This document shows positions 54,791 to 64,000 of a stretch of 64,000 bases of DNA, one piece after another. Both the position numbers and the translations under genes were made by a program. The stretch lies in contig OX621169.1 of NCBI GenBank assembly GCA_951640195.1, forward strand, positions 1,984,001 through 2,048,000, in the 5' to 3' direction. The stretch is from Porpolomopsis calyptriformis (taxonomy: Eukaryota > Basidiomycota > Agaricomycetes > Agaricales > Hygrophoraceae). The notes beneath the pieces were generated by a model. The model searched no databases. It saw only the letters and a list, made by a program, of their open reading frames with translations, and was not told where the DNA came from. How positions within the stretch are numbered: the first letter of the stretch is position 1; every line of letters starts with the position of its first letter.

Positions 54791-57700
54791 CTCAGGGAAT
54801 TTTATTGACGAAGCATTCGTTCATCAAATGGAGATATCGACCTATCCATTGGATGAGGTTGTACCGGTACGAAACGCTGATGGTTCCGAGAACTGAGGAG
54901 GTCCCATCATGCACGACACAGACCTGTTTATCGAGGCACCAGATCTATCTTTTCGAGAACGAATCCAGTTGGAGGTTACCAACTTAGGAAGAAAACAACA
55001 GGTCATCCTCAGCTTCCCATGGCTCTTGCGACACAACCCCACTATCAATTGGACAAAAGGCACCTTAACCTTTGCATCTGGTGACACGCTGTTTAGTAGT
55101 ATGCGAGTCGGAGTGTTGCCCCCACAGGAAGAACTCTATGTCTTTGATTCGAGTCTGAAACATGACTCCTTTATCCGTCTGGTTGGAGTTGACCACTCCC
55201 GACCAGTTTCCATCGAGGAGGACATCAAATCCTTCATTCCCAGTCGTTATCATAATTTCTGGCGTGTTTTCCATACCGCAGAATTCGACAAGCTTCCTCC
55301 TCGACGTCCCTTCGATCATGCGATCAACCTCTACCCAAACACCAAATTTCAAGTCAGAAAACTTTACCCCCTTTCTCCCTATGAACAAGTGGAACTTAAT
55401 AAGTTTATTGACGAAAATCTCAGAACAGGTCGGATACGTCCATTGAAATCGCCACAGGCTGCTCCTTTCTTCTTTGCGAAAAAGGCCGAAGAGATCAATG
55501 CCAAAGGTCTCAGTGCTGGTCTACGTCCCATCCAGGACTATCGCTACATCAACTCGAAAACCATTCCTGATCGTTATCCCCTCCCCCTTCTATCGGAAAT
55601 CCTCCAAGTGCTGAAGCTTGCTACTGCTTCACTTTTTACTGTTATCGATATTCGATGGGGATTTAACAACATACAACTCAGAGAAGGCGACGAATGGAAG
55701 GCAGCCTTCATCACCAATCGAGGACTCTTTGAACCGACCGTTATGTTCTTTGGACTACGAAACTCCCCAGCATCTTTTCAACGAATGATAGACGTTCTCT
55801 TTAAACCCGTTCTAGACTCTGGCAGTGTTCACATCTATATTGACGACATTCTTATTATGGGCGACACCCCCGAAGAAATCCGCCACTGGACTGACGAAAC
55901 CCTTAAACTCATGGAGAAGAATCAACTATCCGCCAAACCTGTCAAATGCCAAATGGAGAAGACCTCTGTTACATACCTTGGTACGATCATCAGTAAAGGT
56001 CAACTCGCTATCAACCCAAAAAAGGTAGACGCCATTAACAATTGGCCGACACCCCAAAAACTGCGAGACCTCCAGTCCTTCCTTGGCACCACCAACTTCT
56101 GGCGTCGTTATATCAAAAGTTTCTCCTCAGTCGTTCGTCCCCTCTGCGGACTTTTGCGGAAAGACCAACCTTGGGATTGGTCTCCTTTGTGTCAAAAAGC
56201 CTTTGAACAACTCAAATATCTTGTCACTACAGCTCCTGTCCTTCTTACCCCGCGGCCAGACCTTCCTTACCTCCTAGAGACCGATGCCTCCGATTTCAGT
56301 ATTGGCGCGGTCTTATTTCAAAAACACGACAATGGTTGGCACCCTGTTGGCTTTTTCTCGAAGTCCCTACTCCCTGCCGAGTACAACTATCCTACCCATG
56401 ATCTGGAGATGCTTGCGATCGTCACTTCCCTCAAATATTGGCGCTATCTTTTAGAGGGCGCAAGGGATACTGTATTGATAAAAACAGACAATTTGGCGCT
56501 GAAGTATTTCATGCAGAACAGATCCCTCTCCAGACGACAAGCACGTTGGATGGAATTCTTAGGCAGATTCGACTTCAAGATCGAGTATTCTCCTGGAGTC
56601 AAGAACAAAGCTGATGGACTCTCTCGCCAACCTGACCACCGTTGTACAGAAAAAGAAGAATTAGAAGGCAAAGCCCTCCTCCCCCCCGAACGTTTCATCA
56701 ATGCCATCATTTCCATGTCCAAACCCTCTTTCATGTCAAAACTTCGCTTCCCTGACTTCAACCAAATCCCAGAGGACATTCGCATCAAGTTATCTGATCC
56801 CTCTTCCGGCTACTCCTTCACTGACGGAATTGTGAGAGATGCAGGAGATCGTATTGTCGTGCCAGCAGATGTATCGCTACGCACAGAGATAATTCGATTG
56901 ACCCACTCCCTACCCCATGGAGGCCATCCCGGAATCGAGAAGACACGTGAGCTTGTGTTGCGGAACTACACCTAGAGTAGTGCTGCCCCTGACATCCGTG
57001 TATTCGTATCATCCTGTCCGACCTGCCAACAAGTCAAGCTCTATCCCTCTAAACCTGTAGGTCTCCTGGAACCCATTCCCCCTTCGTCTCGACCTTGGGA
57101 AGAAATCACCGCCGATCTAATCGTGGAACTCCCCCAATCATCTGGCTATGATGCTGTTTTAGTCGTTATCGATCGCTTTACCAAACGCGCTCATTTCATC
57201 CCGACGACATCGAATATTTCTGCAGAAGGAGTCGCAAAACTCTTCAGGGACAACGTATGGAAACACCACGGCTGGCCAAAGAAGATCATAACCGATCGAG
57301 GAACTCAGTTCGCTTCCAAATTCACGAAAGCTCTCAATACTCATTTGGGAATCATCTCCGGTCTATCCACTGCTTATCACCCCCAAACTGATGGTCAAAC
57401 GGAACGCACCAATCAAGAACTTGAACAATACCTTCGTTTATATACAAACTTTATGCAAGACGATTGGTCCAACTGGCTATCCCCAGCTGAATTCGCGTAT
57501 AATAACTGACAGCACTCCTCGATGAAACACACTCCCTTCTACCTTGACACTGGCCAACATCCCTTCATCCCATCTATCCCTGCGATCCCTACTTCCAATC
57601 CCGCAGCAGATGCCTTTCACGATCATCTCACAGAAGCCCGTAAAGAAGCCACAAAAGCTCTAGAAACAACGGCCGAAACTATGAAATGCTTTGCAGATCG

Positions 57701-58281
57701 TAAACGGAAAGATACCCAACTCCAAATAGGTCAATTCATTTATCTTGATACCCGTAACTTAAAAACAGGTCGTCCAACTCTCAAACTTGATGTCCGACAC
57801 ACTGGACCATTCAAAGTTCTAGAAAGAATCGGAAAAGTCTCTTATCGCCTGGCCCTTCCCTTATCATGGAAAATACACGACGTCTTTCACGTTTCACTCC
57901 TGAGACCTGCCAACATTAACTCCAATCTCCACCCAGAGGAAGTAGATGATAATCTTCGTCCACCTCCGGATGTCATTCAGGAAAAAGAAGAATACGAGGT
58001 CGAACAAATTCTCCAACACCACAGGTCTACCCGACGTCGTACGTATTTGGTTAAATGGGTCGGCTATCCCATTGAGGAAGCAACTTGGGAACCGAAGAAA
58101 AACCTCCTCCATGTGAAAGAACGAATTCTAGAATACGAACACTCAATTCAAACGGCGACCTAATCATTCTTTCACGGTATCAACTCCCCTCGTTTATATT
58201 TTCACTTTGTCACCTTTCCAAACTCCAACTTGTCCTTATAATCTCTTTCATCTCCGTCTTTCACTAGAAATCGACATCACT

Positions 58282-58860
58282 ATGCCTGCAGAACGCTCAC
58301 ACCAAACCGCTCGCAAGTCAACTGGTGGTCGTCCACCCCGCGCTCCTCATATGTCCACTGGAAGACGATCCCCTCGTCGCGCTCCCCCTCCACTCGCTTC
58401 CACCTCCTCCGCCTACGGTGAAGCTGAGCTCGCTGGATAACTCTGGCAGCATAACCGATGCGCACGCAATCGGGACCTTCCCATATGGCCAGAAGAAATC
58501 ATCGCGCCACCCATCCCACCCGAGCAAATCATCGAGTCACTGCAGAAGGACGTCAAATACTACAAAGACGAAATCGCGAGATTGAATGAAGAACTGTATA
58601 ATCAAGGAATGAGCTTGGATGGAAAGAGAAGAGCGAGTGAGTATTGGCGAGAACAGGCCAAACACTGGGAGACGAAATACAAGGAAGTCGTAAAGGTACT
58701 TCCCCATCTTGATTCCCCGGTTCCTCCTGTTTTCCCAGGTCCGCTCATCGTTCCCCCCGGTTCGTCGTCGAACCCCATCACCATCCCCGACAACGACGAT
58801 ACTTCCCCGGCTGACATTATTTCCCTGTCGACCGCCGTCTCCGACAAGGACTTAATCTAG
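58282..58860 (+). pseudogene. Element A third ORF with histone H3 tail-like N-terminus
   Basis: Begins 118 nt after the pol stop. ATG 58282 opens MPAERSHQTARKSTGGRPPR. Residues 8-16 (QTARKSTGG) are identical to histone H3 residues 5-13, and P19 and R20 match H3 P16 and R17. A basic, Pro/Ser-rich region follows ('STGRRSPRRAPPPLAS'). TAA at 58438-58440 interrupts the frame, after which it continues with a predicted coiled coil ('IIESLQKDVKYYKDEIARLN', 'RASEYWREQAKHWETKYKEV') and a Pro/Asp/Ser-rich end to TAG 58858-58860; 193 codons in total. No membrane segment. Function unknown; the H3-like tail at the same place in both elements suggests a chromatin role (inference). Confidence 0.78.
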
Positions 58861-58940
58861 TCCTTCGCCTCCTCCGCACCCATCAACACTCTCGAAGCCG
58901 CCTCGAATTTCGGGATGAAATTCCTTTTAGTGTGGGTGTA

Positions 58941-59310
58941 TGTCACGGACACTTTTTCCTTTTTCTTTTTAGTCATACTTGATTAGTCTCCATTCCATTC
59001 ATCCTTCCGCTTTACCGTTTTATATATAGAGACTGATCACATGTACCTTCCTTCCGACTCTTCACGGGTCACATTCCGTTTCCGTTATTCTTTTTGTGAC
59101 TCTTCACTAGTCACATTCCGGATTCCGCTTTGTAATCGTACATACAACTGACTCATGGCGACTCAGGTAGTTAGTATATAAAGCCTGACCTTTAGTCAGT
59201 AGGTTAAGTTCGATTCCTAGTTAGCTCCCCCACTCTTTAGTCGAATTCCATTTCCCTCATCAGCCCCTCCAACGCGAGAAGTAAAACCCTTCAACTACCG
59301 AATCATAACA
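58941..59310 (+). repeat. 3' LTR of element A
   Basis: Differs from the 5' copy at five positions by eye, all transitions. Followed by the duplicated GCTCC. Confidence 0.95.
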
Positions 59311-60624
59311 GCTCCTCCCAAACCCACGCTGCGATACCCCATGGCAGCAGCTATATCACAGCTGGAGCGACCGGGCCTACATCACTACGATGGGCCTGAA
59401 CATTGCAACCTTCCATACCATCCTTCACGACAGTTTTGGGGATGCATGGAGTACATCCTGCATCCCCCGCGAAGACACTTCTTCTACTAGTACCCCACGA
59501 ACACACCGCCGCTCCCTTGACGCAGCTGGCGCCCTCGGACTCATCCTTCACTTCTTAAATTCAACCATGCAAGATGTTAATCTTGCACAGGTTTTCGCGC
59601 TCGTCCCAGCAACGGTATCCCGTTATATTAACTTCTCAATCAAACTGCTACTTGTCACTCTCTGTAATATAAAGGACATGGCGATCCAATAGCCACGCGA
59701 AGACGAGTTCCGAAGTCTCAATGATCTCATCCTTGCCCGCCATCCCCTCCTTGCTGGAGCATTTGGAACAATGGATAGATTAAACCTGCCAGTGCAGGAG
59801 TCAACAGATCAGGAGATCGAGAATGCAACCTACAATGGTTGGTTGCATTCTCACTTTGTTAGTTCCATTTTAGTTTTTTCTGCATCAGGTAAGTGTTAGA
59901 TGTATCATTTCATGCATTCGCTGACTCACTATAGGCCTCATTATTGCCTGTCGACTCAATGCTCCCGGTAGCTGGCATGATTCGCGCGTTGGGCAGCCAG
60001 TCTATGAAAAGCTCCGGCACCATACGCCGGAAGGTTTTTACCTTGTTACTGACACAGCCTTCCCTCACGGAGGTGATCGGATTTGTGGCCGGATCCGTGC
60101 TCCAATCAAGGAAGGGAGCCGACTTCCGTCTGACCCAGTTGAGCAAGCAAACTTGCTCAACTTCGATCGACAACTGCTGTCGTTTCGCCAAACGGTGGAG
60201 TGGGGGAACCTCACACTGCAGCGGACCTTTGGTCGACTGCGTGTCCCACTTCCGATCAACTACAAACAGCGCCATGCAGATATTTTGGAGATATGCATCC
60301 GGCTGTGCAACCTTCGCACCCTGCGGGTCGGCCTGAATCAAATACGTACCGTCTACATGCCTATTTGGAGAGCTGGGGATGAAGAAGACCTATGGAATAC
60401 ATTTGAAAATATGCTGTTTGCAGATCAGCGATGGAACTATCGGGTTCGTCGTTTTCATATGGTTGTAGGAACTTAGCGTCTCAGTTTCAACATTAGCTTT
60501 TTGTGATTCAAACTGTATGCTAGTGAGTAATATATTACATGTAAAATAACAAAGAGGGAGGGAAGGGTATAAGGAAAGAAAGAAAGAGTGTGGGTGGATG
60601 CTACATGATCAACACGATGGCACT

Positions 60625-62435
60625 TCAGTCCATGACAATGTCAGACTGCACAGGATCTATGGGACCTATGCGGGTGTAGGTCACCTTGCTACCAGTGCTT
60701 GCGCTGGAGGTACCGGTGGGGGGTTCAGACTCAGAGCCAGAGTCCTCCCACTTCAGGAAGTGATGTTTCCGCTTCCGAAAGGATCGCTTGACCCGAGCCT
60801 CGTTTATCAAGGCAGCGAACTCCACGCGGTCTGCACAGCGCTCCGCAGCATACCTTTCATGATCCGACTCTACCAGGCGAGTGCGTAAGCTCTCGAGCAT
60901 GGCCTGGGTGTCGCGGAGTTGGTTGGACAATGTGAAGATTTGCGCCATTTGGAGGGAGCACGTGCTTCTCTCCTCGCTTTGTGCAGCCTGCAACTGAGGG
61001 TCCAGAATGCTGGATATGGTGTTCAGGATCTGGTGGGAAGTAGTCTTCGACTTCATATTTGTCGCATCTGGCCGACGCGCAATCGGGATGGAGACGTCGG
61101 TAGGCTCCGTCTTGACCTTGGCAGGGTTGTATGGCAAAATCGTTGGGGGGAGTTCCTCGTCGCTACTGATTACCATAACCTCATGGTCAGTAGCTTCGTT
61201 CGCAATCTCTTCGTCGTCGAGGTCCCTCGTTCCAACTTTGTCGTTCATCGCGGTGAGGATGGCATGTGCGCGATCAATTTTGGGGGGGCACTCAGCATCC
61301 CCAGTCGGCTTTTCTACGCAAACGAGCTGAAGGGATATGTATATATTAGATACATAGAATGATTGATATAATAAAATAACTTACCTGTTTGAACTTGTTC
61401 TCGAGCAATCGATACTCTCAACTTACTCGTCCATGTGCCTTTGCCCACAAGTCAAAGGCATTCCCGACCTCCTTCCAACCCTTCATTCCAACAGGGAGGA
61501 GGTCTTCCGCGATGTCCAGAAGAGCATTGATATCTTCCGGTGAGTAGTTTGGCGAGCCAGCACCACGCCCTCGCTTTTTCTTGACAATCAGCGGGGAGAG
61601 ATCGGCGATGGCGCCTTCATGCTTCAAGGCAACATGCGCTCTCTTAGCGGCTGGTTTCTTTTTGACACGGCGGGCACCCCCAACCATGGTCGCTGGCTGA
61701 GCAGATGTACTGGGCTGGGGGGGGGGAACATTTTCGACATCAGCATTGGACGAGAGTGATAGGGGGAGTTGAGGGACTGTAAACATTGGATTCAGCAGCC
61801 CATTGATGGGCATCAATGGCTGTATTAAGTTAGTCTATAGTATGTATACCAGAATACCAGAAAATACGCACGAACTTGTACTGGCCTTCAGGGACATGAT
61901 GGGTGGGGACAGTGGGATCAAAAGGCTCGCCGAAACTAGACAACCTCATCTAGCACTGATATGAGTATCAGTTTGAGATGGAGAAGGCGTGTACGTACCA
62001 GTTGTTGAATCGCATCTACTTCCGAGGCAGAATAGCCCCAAGGCGCAGTTAACGCAAGGGGGGCACGATCATTTCCGGAAGCGATGGTGTTGAGTGACTG
62101 GGTACAATCGGCCATCGGAGAATCCACAAAGATGTATGTCTAAACGAATGACTTAGTGCTAAGGAGGGGAAGTGGGATAGATGGGGACTCAACGCGAGAG
62201 GTAAGGCATTTTATGGCGGCAGAAAGATCGCCGTCGTAGATGGACTGCAAGACCCAAAGTGTGAATGACCTGCGAGATGAATAATAACAATAAGAATCGA
62301 TTTCCCCTAAGGAGGGGCCAGAACTTACCATCCGATGACTTCAGGTGTAAAAGTCAGACAGTCTGAGCTTATACAACAGGCTACGATGCTGGGGGTGTCA
62401 AGCGTGAGGCGTTGGAGGGAGCCGGAAGGCCCCAT
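60625..62435 (-). pseudogene. SANT/Myb-like partner protein of the Harbinger element
   Basis: From ATG 62435 (MGPSGSLQRLTLDTPSIVAC) about six exons join in frame: 'SFTLWVLQSIYDGDLSAAIK', 'FVDSPMADCTQSLNTIAS', 'MRLSSFGEPFDPTVPTHHVP', 'PLMPINGLLNPMFTVP'. A lysine-rich stretch precedes a SANT-like domain: 'NYSPEDINALLDIAEDLLPV', 'GWKEVGNAFDLWAKAHGR', 'YRLLENKFKQL'. An in-frame TGA (61418-61420) lies inside this domain, between AHGRVS and EYRLL. The last exon has an acidic SUMO-interaction-like 'EVMVISSDEELPP' and a coiled coil. In PIF/Harbinger the Myb-like partner helps the transposase enter the nucleus and bind ends. The internal stop makes it a pseudogene unless it is bypassed by splicing. 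Confidence 0.75.
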
Positions 62436-62510
62436 CCATTTTGGGATGGATCGGTCATATTGAATCTTGGCGGAGACTCAAATTATAATCCACAATGCCA
62501 TTTACATCTA

Positions 62511-62534
62511 GAAGGGGGGGTCCCTCCCCCCTTC
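62511..62534. repeat. G-run/C-run hairpin
   Basis: GAAGGGGGG (62511-62519) pairs with CCCCCCTTC (62526-62534) over a 6-nt loop. Located between the Myb-like gene and the right array, near the end of the Harbinger element. Confidence 0.8.
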
Positions 62535-62637
62535 CAGATTAAAGTTTATAGAGAGGTGGATTTTTGATATTCGGACCTTATTGTCACACTGCCGACTCGG
62601 CATGTCAAGATTTATTGTTTACAACACATTCTAAACG

Positions 62638-62653
62638 CTACAGATTGGCATCC
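62638..62653 (-). repeat. Inverted copy of the 16-mer bordering the left array
   Basis: The exact reverse complement of GGATGCCAATCTGTAG at 45200-45215. It marks the inner edge of the right array as its partner marks that of the left array. Confidence 0.9.
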
Positions 62654-63272
62654 ATTAATGCAGATTTTAATGCAAATTAATGCAAACTTGGGCAAAATTG
62701 GGCACTTGGGCAAACTTGGGCAAACTTGGGCAAAATTGGGCAGACTTGGGCAAACTTGGGCAGACTTGGGCAGACTTGGGCATATTTGGGCATATTTGGG
62801 CAAACTTGGGCAAAATTGGGCAGACTTGGGTAAACTTGGGCAGACTTGGGCAGACTTGGGCAGAGTTGGGCAGAGTTGGGCAGACTTGGGCAAAGTTGGG
62901 CAGACTTGGGCAAAATTGGGCAGAGGTGGGCAAAGTTGGGCAAAGTTAGGCAAAGTTGGGCAAAATTGGGCAAAATTGGGCAAAAATTGGGCAAACTTGG
63001 GCATATTTGTGCAGACTTGTGCAGACTTGTGCAGACTTGGGCAAAATTGGGCAGAGTTGGGCAAAGTTGGGCAAAGTTGGGCAGACTTGAGCAAAATTGG
63101 GCAAAATTGGGCAGAGTTGGGCAAACTTGGGCGGAATTGGGCAAACTTGGGCAGACTTGGGCATATTTGGGCAGACTTGGGTAGACTTGGGCAGACTTGG
63201 GCAGACTTGGGCAAAATTGGGCAAAATTGGGTAGACTTGGGTAAACTTGGGCAGACTTGGGCAGAATGGGGC
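62654..63272 (+). repeat. 10-bp-period array at the right edge of the Harbinger element
   Basis: About 60 units of consensus GCAAACTTGG with variants (GCAGACTTGG, GCAAAATTGG), nearly perfect 10-bp phase with a few 1-bp slips. Because 10 is not a multiple of three and stops are absent from the unit, long open frames appear on both strands; they are by-products of the repeat and not genes. Confidence 0.95.
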
Positions 63273-63438
63273 ACACACAGGCCTGTCATGAAATTGGCGT
63301 TCACTCTCTTGAAATTCTTCTCTTTTCTTCGTTCTTTTCTTTTCTTTGCCTATTCTCTTTGGAAAGGGGGCTGTCTTTATTGGCAGCGGAAACTATTTGT
63401 ACAAAGAGGGGGAGTCCATGTCCGACTAACTATCTAAA

Positions 63439-64000
63439 CTAGTCCGTCTTGGCAATCTCTTGCACCATACTGTCCCTCAAGAACTCTACGAAACTCGAGA
63501 CTACTTGACCATCTAATGCGGCCAACTTATTACCCCAGTAAATTGCCCCATTGGTGTCACCACCGGAGGCCTGCAACTCGGCAGCCTTCCCTTCGACGAA
63601 ACCCATCACTATCTTTCTCGCTTCCTCACCCAACCAATCGTTGGTGGGACTCCACAACAAACTGGGAGGAACTTCTTCCTCCTCGATCTTGACGTTGACG
63701 TTAGTCAACGACAACAACAAATCTTCGACTAAAAAAGGCAAAGAAATCAGCAACTACGAAGAGACCGAGAGAGTTGAGAGCATTACCACTAGACAAAACA
63801 CTCAATGGACCAGGCGTCCAAGGACGGAAAGGGGGACTGGCAGCCCAGTCAACTGCCTCCTTCTTGACGGAAGGAAGAGAGTCAGCCCACTTGTCGGACC
63901 CCCAATTGACCTGCTCCTCCAAAGGGAGCTGGGAAGTAGGGGGAGGGGCATCATCATCCCAAGCTAAAAAGGGAAAAGGCCTATTATCAATAAACACGGA
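63439..64000 (-). CDS. Unrecognised gene, 3' part only
   Basis: Exons 63963-63787 and 63728-63439 join in frame, and an acceptor at 63964 shows that more exons lie beyond the window. The visible protein reads 'AWDDDAPPPTSQLPLEEQ', 'VNWGSDKWADSLPSVKKEAV', then 'VEDLLLSLTNVNVKIEEEEV', 'LLWSPTNDWLGEEARKIVMG', 'AIYWGNKLAALDGQ' and ends 'FVEFLRDSMVQEIAKTD'. No family was recognised. The body looks mostly helical with an acidic linker. It begins about 170 bp after the right array. Confidence 0.6.

Larger units (their letters stand above)
47611..58163 (+). pseudogene. Element A pol, split by element B
   Basis: Reads from 47611 to 47806, then from 54796 to 58163 after element B. The protease motif is 'IALINSGASGNFID', with Asn where the catalytic Asp should be; element B inserted within this motif. 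RT ('YIDDILIMG'), RNase H ('LLETDASDFSIGAVL'), integrase ('HGGHPGIEKTRELVLRNYT', 'ITDRGTQFASKF', 'HPQTDGQTERTNQELEQY') and a C-terminal chromodomain ('YLVKWVGYPIEEATWEP') follow in order. Stops at 47767-47769 (TGA), 54894-54896 (TGA), 56973-56975 (TAG) and 57507-57509 (TGA) break it; each aligns with Arg or Trp codons in element B. Confidence 0.92.
45648..59310 (+). mobile_element. Element A: Ty3/gypsy chromovirus (interrupted by element B)
   Basis: Bounded by 370-bp LTRs (45648-46017 and 58941-59310) that start TGTC and end AACA and differ at five positions by eye, all transitions. The target duplication is GCTCC (45643-45647 and 59311-59315). Order: LTR, PBS, gag, pol (protease, RT, RNase H, integrase, chromodomain), a third ORF, LTR. 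It inserted into the Harbinger transposase. Element B sits within its protease codons. At least five in-frame stops and a mutated protease Asp show it is dead. Confidence 0.95.
45473..60476 (+). pseudogene. Harbinger DDE transposase, split by element A
   Basis: Exons 45473-45647, 59316-59888 and 59935-60476 read through in one frame once element A and one copy of its 5-bp target duplication (GCTCC) are skipped. The N-terminus is acidic ('LREDEDSQSEDEGELRQLG'). Across the junction the frame continues 'CDTPWQQLYHSWSDRAYI' and 'MGLNIATFHTIL', the usual helix region. The catalytic triad is visible: Asp in 'AFGTMDRLNLPVQ', Asp in 'GFYLVTDTAFP', Glu in 'QTVEWGN', plus 'NAPGSWHDSRV'. Besides the insertion there is one in-frame TAG (59690-59692), at a position where a Trp codon would fit. 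Non-functional as it stands. Confidence 0.88.
45021..63272. mobile_element. PIF/Harbinger-type DNA transposon carrying nested retrotransposons
   Basis: Contains a DDE transposase gene (+) and a SANT/Myb-like partner gene (-) in convergent order, the two-gene layout of PIF/Harbinger. The boundaries are inferred from the two 10-bp-period arrays and the inverted 16-mer GGATGCCAATCTGTAG (45200-45215 and, inverted, 62638-62653). True terminal inverted repeats and a 3-bp target duplication were not found, so the outer ends are approximate. After subtracting element A (13663 bp) and its 5-bp duplication, the element is about 4.6 kb. Both genes carry single stop codons explained by transitions. Confidence 0.7.

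Noticed and set aside
58282..58440. A captured host histone H3 gene fragment
   Set aside because: Outside residues 8-20 there is no H3 similarity (no KQLATKAARKSAP region), so this is a short mimic-like motif and not an H3 pseudogene.
62612..63304. Long open frames of 88-259 codons on both strands over the right array
   Set aside because: They follow from a stop-free 10-bp repeat unit in every phase and carry no non-repeat coding signal.

Overview
The window is a stretch of a filamentous basidiomycete genome, most likely an Agaricomycete. Genes are split by many 40-65 nt GT..AG introns and packed tightly on both strands. The repertoire includes septin, the SEA/GATOR1 subunit Iml1, a TRAMP-type poly(A) polymerase, a sesquiterpene synthase of the mushroom type and several basidiomycete-type orphan proteins. 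The mobile elements are chromodomain Ty3/gypsy elements and a PIF/Harbinger element. No rRNA, tRNA, CRISPR or bacterial-type operon was seen.

Region 1 (1-44.9 kb) is ordinary gene-dense chromosome. In order it holds: the 3' end of a mitochondrial tRNA 2-thiouridylase; NPC2; a four-helix membrane protein; IML1; FAN1; a P4 lipid flippase; the septin CDC10; AHA1; a sesquiterpene synthase; acetolactate synthase ILV2; an FAHD1-type acylpyruvase; a SIT4/PP6-associated SAPS protein; the AP-2 mu subunit; a 753-bp inverted-repeat element; a Trf4-type poly(A) polymerase; a large disordered protein; a small orphan; a BTB protein; a GPI-anchored secreted protein; and a 274-aa orphan. Exon boundaries of NPC2, the four-helix protein, IML1, FAN1 and the terpene synthase were worked through base by base and keep frame throughout.

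Region 2 (about 45.0-63.3 kb) is a three-level nest of transposons. A two-gene PIF/Harbinger element (DDE transposase on +, SANT/Myb-like partner on -) is bounded by two 10-bp-period arrays. Its transposase gene is split by a Ty3/gypsy chromovirus, element A (45648-59310, 5-bp duplication GCTCC). Element A is split inside its protease active-site motif by a second chromovirus, element B (47807-54790, duplication CTCAG). By-eye LTR comparison gives 5/370 differences for A and 3/359 for B, all transitions, which fits this order of insertion.

Both chromoviruses share features worth attention: a primer-binding site complementary to their own predicted transcript start (Tf1-like self-priming), a -1 slippery heptamer directly before the gag stop, and a third ORF after pol. 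In element A the third ORF starts with a nine-residue exact match to the histone H3 tail around lysine 9 (QTARKSTGG); element B keeps ARKSTG at the same place. Since both elements also carry an integrase chromodomain, a family expected to read methylated H3 tails, this H3-tail-like third protein is the best candidate in the window for an undescribed system. The right edge (63.4-64 kb) holds the 3' part of an unrecognised gene.
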